Positions 1-4,601 of a DNA stretch of 25,449 bases are shown here, piece by piece; position 1 is the first letter of the stretch, and every line of letters starts with the position of its first letter. Position numbers and translations under genes: made by a program. The notes beneath the pieces were generated by a model that saw only the letters and a list, made by a program, of their open reading frames with translations, was not told the origin of the DNA and made no database searches. Source of the DNA: Actinobacillus sp. (lineage in GTDB: Bacteria; Pseudomonadota; Gammaproteobacteria; Enterobacterales; Pasteurellaceae); NCBI GenBank assembly GCA_020026075.1, contig JAHHQZ010000026.1, positions 1 to 25,449 of the forward strand, given 5' to 3'.

Positions 1-12
1 ACAAAAATAAAA

Positions 13-54
13 AGGCTAGAATATTCGTCGAAATTTTAACCAAAATTCCAGCCT
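13..54. repeat. Dispersed palindromic repeat, copy 1
   Basis: Inverted arms AGGCTAGAATATT (13-25) and AAAATTCCAGCCT (42-54) form an imperfect palindrome of the family seen at 348-390, 1821-1884, 4454-4498, 7901-7942 and 12438-12469. Read on the minus strand the stem is followed by a T-rich run (bases 1-12), so it could act as an intrinsic terminator for leftward transcription. The flank ACAAAAATAAAAAGG at 1-15 is repeated exactly at 336-350 beside copy 2. Confidence 0.75.
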
Positions 55-59
55 AACTT

Positions 60-345
60 ATGACTCAGGCGCAATCCCCTTTTTTCGCCCCGTGATGAAG
101 GGGAATTTTTAGGAAAAATGCCGTTGCAGAGCGTAGCGGGTCAACGGATTTTTCCGTTAAGAAAATTCACCTTCAGCACGGAAAAAGGCGAAAAGCAAGG
201 GCGTGTTTTTGCGTTACTTTTTGCACGAGCAAAAAGTAACAATTTCCGCCGACAGGCGGAACCTGCGATAGCGATACAAAAAACAAAGGATGAAAAATTT
301 CTAAAAAAAAATAATTCTGCGATCACGCTCGCAAAACAAAAATAA
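60..345. repeat. Chain of perfect short inverted repeats (intergenic hairpin array)
   Basis: This stretch, with no convincing gene, holds five inverted repeats in a row: CCCCTT (76-81) with AAGGGG (98-103); AACGGA (143-148) with TCCGTT (153-158), loop TTTT; GTTACTTTTTGC (213-224) with GCAAAAAGTAAC (229-240), loop ACGA; TTCCGCC (244-250) with GGCGGAA (255-261), loop GACA; and TGCGA (318-322) with TCGCA (329-333). The last four are perfect, and three of them have 4-nt loops. A 75-codon reading frame at 118-345 spans the array, but its residues mainly translate the repeats and it has no ribosome binding site. The array most resembles a modular intergenic repeat or a structured RNA. Function unknown. 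Confidence 0.6.
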
Positions 346-347
346 AA

Positions 348-390
348 AGGCTGGAATTTTCACCTAAATTTTTGACAAAAATTCCAGCCT
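348..390. repeat. Dispersed palindromic repeat, copy 2; probable coaBC terminator
   Basis: Arms AGGCTGGAATTTT (348-360) and AAAATTCCAGCCT (378-390) are a perfect 13-bp inverted repeat around a 17-nt loop. It starts 12 bp beyond the coaBC stop codon. On the minus strand the stem is followed by a T-rich run (348 down to 336), the layout of a Rho-independent terminator. The terminator role is inferred; the inverted repeat is seen directly. Confidence 0.7.
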
Positions 391-402
391 AGTATTTTTT
401 TA

Positions 403-1641
403 CTAGCAAGTTTTATAAACCTGCACAATTTTCTCGGCGAGGTATTGGGCGAGGGTGAGTTTGTCGGTGAGTGGGTAATGGGTTTCGTCCAGTCCTTGTG
501 GGGTTTTCCAGAAGAGGTGAATGGCGTTTTCATCACGATTAAAGCCTTTGCCGTTGGATACATCGTTGGCACAAATCATATCCAAATTTTTGCTTTTAAG
601 CTTGCCTTTGGCGTAGTCGGCGACGTTTTCTGTTTCCGCAGCGAACCCTACGACAAATGGTCGATTTTCTGTCATTTGTCCGATTTTAGCGACAATATCA
701 GGATTTTTCACCAACGTTAGCGTCATTGTTTCTGTTTGATTTTTCGGATCTTTTTTCAGTTTTTGTGAACTTACCGTTTCTGGACGGAAGTCCGCCACCG
801 CAGCGCAACTAATAAATACATCGCAATGTTGCACGTGGTCTTCCACCGCTGAAAGCATTTCGCAGGCACTGCCCACATTAATGCGAATAATCGGCAGCCT
901 GCTTAAATCTGCCGACAGTTGCACGCTGCCAGCAACCACCGTAACCGCTGCCCCTGCGTCCGCAAAAGCTTTCGCCAGTGCAAATCCCATTTTGCCTGAG
1001 CTGTGGTTGGTTAAAAACCGTACAGGATCCAACGGTTCTTTGGTTGCCCCAGCGGTGATTAACACACGCAAGCCAGCGTAAGTTTTGCCTTTCGCAAACG
1101 CATTTTGCAACGTAGCGAAAATCGTTTCAGGCTCCGCCATTCGCCCAAAGCCCACATCTCCGCAAGCCTGCTCGCCACTTTCAGGACCGATTTGTACCGC
1201 ACCACGAGTACGCAGTAATGCGAGATTTTGCTGGGTCGCTGGGTGCTTGAACATTTGCTGGTTCATCGCTGGCGCAATAAAAAGCGGTGCGGTTGTCGCC
1301 AAGCAAATGGTGCTTAGCAAATCCTGCGCTAAGCCTTGCGCAAGCTGAGCGGCACTGTTCGCCGTTAAAGGGGCGATGACCACCGCATCTGCCCATTTTG
1401 CCAGCTCAATATGCCCCATTCCTAGCTCTGCTTGCGGATCCAGCAAACTTTCCGCCACCGCATTCCCACTTAACGCCTGCAAACTCATCGGTGTTACAAA
1501 GGCCGTAGCCGCTTTGGTTACCACCACACGCACTTCTGCCTGTGCCTGACGTAAAAGGCGAATTAACGACAGCGTTTTATACGCCGCAATTCCGCCACAA
1601 ATGCCCACAACAATCCGTTTGCCCTGCAATGTATTTGCCAT
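403..1641 (-). CDS. coaBC: Bifunctional phosphopantothenoylcysteine decarboxylase / phosphopantothenate-cysteine ligase
   Basis: Two consecutive steps of coenzyme A synthesis: CTP-dependent joining of 4'-phosphopantothenate to cysteine (CoaB), then FMN-dependent decarboxylation to 4'-phosphopantetheine (CoaC); cytosolic. The 412-residue protein has the usual fused length. The N-terminal flavoprotein half shows GGIAAYK near residues 16-22, the active-site His in GHIELAKWAD (His77), PAMN (124-127) and the flexible-flap cysteine in ACGDVGFGR (Cys160). The C-terminal CoaB half begins near 191 with ITAGATKEPLDPVRFLTNHSSG and carries a Lys-rich KLKKDP segment. The start MANTLQGKRIVVGICGG agrees with the family. 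It is transcribed away from radC; in other gammaproteobacteria dfp/coaBC and radC are also neighbours. A palindromic repeat (348-390) lies just past the stop. Confidence 0.96.
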   Translation of the reverse strand: MANTLQGKRIVVGICGGIAAYKTLSLIRLLRQAQAEVRVVVTKAATAFVTPMSLQALSGNAVAESLLDPQAELGMGHIELAKWADAVVIAPLTANSAAQLAQGLAQDLLSTICLATTAPLFIAPAMNQQMFKHPATQQNLALLRTRGAVQIGPESGEQACGDVGFGRMAEPETIFATLQNAFAKGKTYAGLRVLITAGATKEPLDPVRFLTNHSSGKMGFALAKAFADAGAAVTVVAGSVQLSADLSRLPIIRINVGSACEMLSAVEDHVQHCDVFISCAAVADFRPETVSSQKLKKDPKNQTETMTLTLVKNPDIVAKIGQMTENRPFVVGFAAETENVADYAKGKLKSKNLDMICANDVSNGKGFNRDENAIHLFWKTPQGLDETHYPLTDKLTLAQYLAEKIVQVYKTC

Positions 1642-1667
1642 AACCTTATCCCTTCACTAAAAAAATA

Positions 1668-1684
1668 CGGAAAATTCCGACCTA
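1668..1684. repeat. Short or degenerate copy of the dispersed palindrome
   Basis: CGGAAAATTCCG (1668-1679) is a perfect 12-bp palindrome running into the family end AAAATTCCGACCTA (1671-1684). It lies 26 bp upstream of the coaBC start, so in the coaBC 5' untranslated or promoter region. Only the right-hand arm of the repeat family is complete. Confidence 0.5.
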
Positions 1685-1786
1685 CGTTTTCGATACAAAA
1701 TGTTTGCATTTTACTGCAAAGCCCCCGAAAGCGTAACCAATCGCCTATGCTTTTCAACATAGTATTCTCCATCGAGTGCTTTCTCA

Positions 1787-1808
1787 TTTTGCGATCTCAC
1801 TCGCAAAA
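1787..1808. repeat. Perfect 8-bp hairpin module (TTTTGCGA / TCGCAAAA)
   Basis: TTTTGCGA (1787-1794) and TCGCAAAA (1801-1808) pair perfectly around a 6-nt loop TCTCAC. The same module, with loop TCACGC, is at 318-333. In both places the large palindrome follows within about 15 bp on the same side, so hairpin plus palindrome behave as a composite repeat. The stretch 1642-1883 between coaBC and radC otherwise shows no gene. Confidence 0.6.
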
Positions 1809-1820
1809 CCAAAACCGAAC

Positions 1821-1884
1821 GCTGGAATTTTCGGCAAAATTTTGTAAATTGATGCTCCATTTTTTACGAAAATATTCCAGCCTA
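1821..1884. repeat. Dispersed palindromic repeat, long copy overlapping the radC start
   Basis: Arms GCTGGAAT (1821-1828) and ATTCCAGC (1874-1881) are a perfect 8-bp inverted repeat; the inner sequence adds AAAATTTTGTAAA and TTTTTTACGAAAA, which pair imperfectly. The right end CCAGCCTA runs into the proposed radC ATG at 1884. This copy is about 20 bp longer inside than the others. Confidence 0.65.
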
Positions 1885-2561
1885 TGCCTTATTCAACCCC
1901 AGCCAATGCGCCTTTAATGCCACGAGAAAAGTTGCTCACTTTTGGTGTAGAAAGCCTGCAAGACTACGAGTTGCTGGCAATTTTCCTGCGTACTGGCATT
2001 AAAAATTGTCCTGTAATGCAACTTTCGCAAAAGGTGTTGCAAGAATTTGGTTCCTTGCGCAATTTAATCAGCGCCGATGAAAAGCGGTTTTGCCAAGTCA
2101 AAGGCTTAGGGCAAACGCAATTCGTTCAACTGCAAGCGGCAACGGAACTCACTCGCCGTTACCTTTTGCAAGAAATGCACGTTGGCGAAAATTTCACCCA
2201 CACCAAAAATGCCCAGCTTTACTTGCAAGCAGAGCTTGAACACCGTGAGCGAGAAGTTTTTCTTGTGCTTTTTTTAGACAATAAACATCGCCTGTTAAAG
2301 AAAGAAGAAATGTTTTTAGGCACCATCAACTGTGCGAATGTACATCCCAGAGAAGTGATCAAATCCGCCCTGTACTGCAACGCCGCAGCACTGATTTTGG
2401 CGCATAATCACCCGAGCGGCGTGTCCGAACCAAGCCTGTCTGATCGGCAAATTACGGAAGATATTCAACAAGCGGCAAAGCTGATGAATATTCGTGTGCT
2501 TGACCATTTTGTTATTGGGCGTGGGAATTATTTTTCTTTTGCAGAAAACGGCTGGCTTTAA
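1884..2561 (+). CDS. radC: RadC family JAB/MPN-domain protein
   Basis: RadC/UPF0758 protein, named after a repair mutant later mapped elsewhere. Its biochemical role is unsettled; the fold predicts a metal-dependent JAMM hydrolase acting in DNA metabolism. The 225-residue protein starts with a helix-hairpin-helix region (GSLRNLISADEKRFCQVKGLG, residues 56-76) and has a C-terminal MPN domain with the zinc-ligand signature HNHPSG...D: His174, His176 and Asp187. It ends in VIGRGNYFSFAENGWL, matching the family end. The ATG at 1884 overlaps a palindromic repeat and has no Shine-Dalgarno sequence; the alternative ATG at 1917 (MPREKLLTF), where E. coli RadC also has an internal MPREK, is possible. 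It precedes rpmB-rpmG-mutM as in E. coli, but with two small genes inserted. Confidence 0.93.
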   Translation: MPYSTPANAPLMPREKLLTFGVESLQDYELLAIFLRTGIKNCPVMQLSQKVLQEFGSLRNLISADEKRFCQVKGLGQTQFVQLQAATELTRRYLLQEMHVGENFTHTKNAQLYLQAELEHREREVFLVLFLDNKHRLLKKEEMFLGTINCANVHPREVIKSALYCNAAALILAHNHPSGVSEPSLSDRQITEDIQQAAKLMNIRVLDHFVIGRGNYFSFAENGWL

Positions 2562-2577
2562 CCTTAGGATTTCCAAG

Positions 2578-2835
2578 ATGATGACAAAAACTAAACACAG
2601 TTTGAGATTAGAGGCGGTGAAAGTGGTAATCTCTTACTACCTCACCTTAGTTACGCTAAGCGGTAGTGCTTTTATCGGACTTGTTGCCTACTTTTGGTTG
2701 AATATCAACCAGTTGGGTGGTACATTTGAGCGATTTTCCATAGGCATTGCCGTTATTTTTTTAATATTGATATTCTATGGCTCAACGGTCTATATTTTTA
2801 ACCACGCCAAAAAAATAGGAAAGGGGGACTTATGA
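2578..2835 (+). CDS. Small membrane protein of unknown function (85 aa, two predicted TM segments)
   Basis: I do not recognise this protein. Starting at ATG 2578 (or ATG 2581, the adjacent codon) it has 84-85 residues: a short basic N-terminus (MTKTKHSLRLEAVK), a hydrophobic segment at about residues 16-41 (VVISYYLTLVTL...), a short polar loop (NINQLGGTFERF), a second hydrophobic segment at about 56-76, and a basic tail HAKKIGKG. This predicts a two-pass inner-membrane hairpin with both ends cytoplasmic by the positive-inside rule. The frame stays open upstream into radC, but a start there would overlap radC in another frame; AGGAT 8 bp before 2578 is a plausible ribosome binding site. It lies 16 bp after radC and overlaps the next small gene by ATGA, so the two are probably translationally coupled. 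Confidence 0.65.
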   Translation: MMTKTKHSLRLEAVKVVISYYLTLVTLSGSAFIGLVAYFWLNINQLGGTFERFSIGIAVIFLILIFYGSTVYIFNHAKKIGKGDL

Positions 2836-2918
2836 TATATTTTGTCAATCTAATGATGTTTATTTTCTTAGGCATTATGCTTTACTTTGTCTACAAGGGC
2901 TTTAAAGAATTCCTGTAA
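2832..2918 (+). CDS. Putative 28-residue single-pass membrane microprotein
   Basis: The ATG at 2832 overlaps the TGA of the preceding gene (ATGA) and is preceded by AAGGGGG at 2821-2827, a strong ribosome binding site inside the upstream gene. The frame encodes 28 residues beginning MIYFVNLMMFIFLGIML and ending YKGFKEFL, almost all one hydrophobic helix with a Lys-rich C-terminal tail. No homologue is recognised. The overlap, strong binding site and membrane-like composition argue that it is translated, probably as partner of the two-TM protein upstream. It could still be chance; nothing but context supports it. Confidence 0.5.
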   Translation: MIYFVNLMMFIFLGIMLYFVYKGFKEFL

Positions 2919-2996
2919 CCCAAAAACCACACGGCGATTAGATGATTTTCACGGCGATGAAACAAAATCTCATAGCAGAGGGTTGCTTTTTTATGC

Positions 2997-3025
2997 TTGA
3001 TCCTACGTCGTAATATTTGTATAAT
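2997..3025 (+). promoter_or_regulatory. Sigma70-type promoter of rpmB-rpmG
   Basis: TTGATC (2997-3002) and a perfect TATAAT (3020-3025) are separated by 17 bp. Transcription would start near 3032 and leave a leader of about 93 nt before rpmB. The preceding gap (2919-2996) shows no gene, only an 8-bp direct repeat ACGGCGAT (about 2931 and 2951). Confidence 0.7.
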
Positions 3026-3029
3026 CGCC

Positions 3030-3106
3030 GACCTTTATTATTGGAGGGTCGGAATGACCTGACGAGGTCGGTAAAACTTACCATACCGCCCCTAAGCTCG
3101 AGCTTA
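3030..3106 (+). promoter_or_regulatory. Hairpin-rich leader of rpmB-rpmG mRNA
   Basis: Between the promoter and rpmB lie consecutive inverted repeats: GACC (3030-3033) with GGTC (3047-3050), GACCT (3056-3060) with AGGTC (3065-3069), GGTAA (3070-3074) with TTACC (3078-3082), and the perfect palindrome TAAGCTCGAGCTTA (3093-3106) followed by TTTTATT. The last resembles a weak attenuator just before the ribosome binding site GGAG (3115-3118). Autoregulation by L28 or L33 is a guess. Confidence 0.45.
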
Positions 3107-3124
3107 TTTTTATTGGAGAATAAT

Positions 3125-3361
3125 ATGTCTAGAGTCTGTCAAGTAACAGGCAAGCGTCCAGTAACGGGTAACAACCGTTCACACGCTATGAATGCGACCA
3201 AACGTCGTTTCTTACCAAACCTTCACACTCACCGCTTCTGGGTTGAAAGTGAAAACCGTTTCGTAACCTTACGCCTTAGCGCAAAAGGTATGCGTATTAT
3301 TGACAAAAAAGGTATCGATGCAGTATTAGCTGACATCCGTGCCCGCGGCGAGAAAATCTAA
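3125..3361 (+). CDS. rpmB: 50S ribosomal protein L28
   Basis: Component of the large ribosomal subunit near the E-site region. The 78-residue protein MSRVCQVTGKRPVTGNN... has the usual L28 length and the conserved TGKRP, NNRSHAMN and TKRRFLPNL segments. The start at 3125 is chosen because the family begins MSRVCQ; the frame is open 36 codons further upstream, but that part is the leader. GGAGAATAAT directly precedes the start. rpmG follows after 11 bp, the standard rpmBG operon. Confidence 0.97.
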   Translation: MSRVCQVTGKRPVTGNNRSHAMNATKRRFLPNLHTHRFWVESENRFVTLRLSAKGMRIIDKKGIDAVLADIRARGEKI

Positions 3362-3372
3362 GGAGCTAAAAA

Positions 3373-3543
3373 ATGGCAGCTAAAGGTGCTCGTGAAAAAA
3401 TCCGTCTAGTTTCTAGTGCTGGCACTGGTCACTTCTATACAACGGACAAAAACAAACGTAATATGCCGGGAAAAATGGAAATCAAAAAATTTGATCCCAC
3501 CATCCGTCAACACGTTATCTACAAAGAAGCGAAAATTAAATAA
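3373..3543 (+). CDS. rpmG: 50S ribosomal protein L33
   Basis: Small large-subunit protein of 56 residues, MAAKGAREKIRLVSSAGTG... ending HVIYKEAKIK, preceded by AGGAG (3361-3365). It lacks the CxxC zinc-ribbon pairs of the alternative paralogue, so it is the zinc-independent (C-minus) form typical of enteric bacteria and Haemophilus. It is co-transcribed with rpmB, and a strong terminator follows 18 bp after the stop. Confidence 0.96.
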   Translation: MAAKGAREKIRLVSSAGTGHFYTTDKNKRNMPGKMEIKKFDPTIRQHVIYKEAKIK

Positions 3544-3559
3544 TGGTTTTCCTTTCTTA

Positions 3560-3586
3560 AAAGCCCGACTAAGTCGGGCTTTTTTA
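3560..3586 (+). terminator. Rho-independent terminator after rpmBG
   Basis: AAGCCCGAC (3561-3569) pairs with GTCGGGCTT (3573-3581), loop TAA, followed by TTTTATTAT. GC-rich stem plus T-run is the classical form. mutM starts 36 bp later, so it needs its own promoter or read-through. Confidence 0.9.
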
Positions 3587-3621
3587 TTATCTCATATAAA
3601 TTAAATAACGAAGGAGTGACT

Positions 3622-4443
3622 ATGCCAGAACTTCCAGAAGTTGAAACCACAAAGCGTGGCATTCAGCCCTATGTTGAAGGGACTATGCTAACGCAGGTTA
3701 TCGTGCGTCAAGTGCAGTTACGCTGGGCTGTGCCTGAAACATTGCAACAGCTCAAAAATGCCACTGTGCTGGCTGTAACTCGCCGTGCGAAGTATTTGAT
3801 TTTAAAAACAAATCAAGGGGACATTATTGGGCATTTGGGAATGTCTGGCACATTGCGTTTAGTGGATAACGGCACGCCTGTGCAGAAACACGATCACATC
3901 GATTTCATTTTTGATAACGGCAAAACCCTGCGTTACAACGACCCTCGCCGTTTTGGGGCGTGGCTTTGGGCAGCGAATGCCCTTCAACATCCCCGCTTGC
4001 AAGCCTTAGGTCCTGAACCGCTAAGCGAAAACTTTACGCCGGAATATTTGTTTGAAAAAAGTCGTGGTCGCAATGTGGCGGTGAAAAATTTCCTAATGCA
4101 GAACGCCGTTGTGGTGGGTGTTGGCAATATTTACGCCAATGAAGTGCTGTTTTTATGTGGCATTCATCCCAACTTGCCAGCGCGTGCGTTAACTCAAACG
4201 CAGTGCGTTGAACTGGTGCAACAGATCAAACAAGTGCTGACTACTGCCATTGCGCAAGGCGGCACGACACTCAAAGATTTCCTGCAACCTGATGGCAGAC
4301 CAGGCTATTTTGCACAATCTTTGTTCGTTTATGGTCGCAAAGGCGAACCGTGCCAACACTGCCAAACGCCTATTGAAAGCGTGATGATTGGCCAGCGTAA
4401 CAGTTTTTACTGCCCTCATTGCCAAGCGTTGCCACAAGATTGA
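3622..4443 (+). CDS. mutM: Formamidopyrimidine-DNA glycosylase (8-oxoguanine DNA glycosylase/AP lyase)
   Basis: Base-excision repair enzyme that removes 8-oxoguanine and formamidopyrimidines and nicks the abasic site by beta/delta elimination. The 273-residue protein has the catalytic N-terminus MPELPEVE (Pro2 forms the Schiff base, Glu3), Lys57 in RRAKYL, the helix-two-turn-helix segment GVGNIYANEVLF, and the C-terminal zinc finger with Cys244, Cys247, Cys264 and Cys267. The start must be ATG 3622 because Pro2 is the nucleophile; a GTG two codons earlier would destroy that. AAGGAG lies just upstream (3611-3616). A palindromic repeat sits 10 bp past the stop. Synteny radC-rpmB-rpmG-mutM is conserved in gammaproteobacteria. 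Confidence 0.97.
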   Translation: MPELPEVETTKRGIQPYVEGTMLTQVIVRQVQLRWAVPETLQQLKNATVLAVTRRAKYLILKTNQGDIIGHLGMSGTLRLVDNGTPVQKHDHIDFIFDNGKTLRYNDPRRFGAWLWAANALQHPRLQALGPEPLSENFTPEYLFEKSRGRNVAVKNFLMQNAVVVGVGNIYANEVLFLCGIHPNLPARALTQTQCVELVQQIKQVLTTAIAQGGTTLKDFLQPDGRPGYFAQSLFVYGRKGEPCQHCQTPIESVMIGQRNSFYCPHCQALPQD

Positions 4444-4453
4444 CAGACTTAGG

Positions 4454-4498
4454 CTAGGCCGGAATTTCTACAAAATTTTTGTAAATATTCCGACCTAG
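4454..4498. repeat. Dispersed palindromic repeat between mutM and gyrB
   Basis: The most complete copy: CTAGGCCGGAAT (4454-4465) pairs with ATTCCGACCTAG (4487-4498) apart from one G-T position, and inside it TACAAAA (4469-4475) pairs with TTTTGTA (4477-4483). Together this is an almost unbroken 45-bp palindrome. It could end mutM mRNA, though the following T-run is poor. Confidence 0.8.
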
Positions 4499-4555
4499 CT
4501 CAAATAAAAAATCCCATAAAAACTACGAAGAAATGCGGAAGTTTAAGGAATATTT

Positions 4556-4564
4556 TGCTATAAT
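4556..4564 (+). promoter_or_regulatory. Extended -10 promoter element of gyrB
   Basis: TGC followed by a perfect TATAAT (4559-4564) makes an extended -10 hexamer 38 bp before the gyrB start. The -35 position (about 4536-4541, CGGAAG) is poor, as is common for extended -10 promoters. Confidence 0.6.
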
Positions 4565-4601
4565 TTCCGCAATTTTTTGATCTTAAAACACAGAGAAAAC
4601 T

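Noticed and set aside
118..345. 75-codon open frame in the left intergenic region
   Set aside because: It has no ribosome binding site, lies across perfect inverted repeats, has low-complexity Lys/Ala/Arg content, and an equally long frame exists on the other strand. More likely repeat DNA than a gene.
1..402. CRISPR-like array
   Set aside because: The repeats here are different palindromes with no constant repeat-spacer period, and no cas genes are nearby.
2494..2577. 28-codon N-terminal extension of the two-TM protein
   Set aside because: It lies inside the conserved radC C-terminus in another frame; a start at 2578 right after radC is simpler.
3017..3124. 36-codon N-terminal extension of L28
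   Set aside because: L28 proteins begin MSRVCQ; the upstream part is the leader, beginning inside the promoter.
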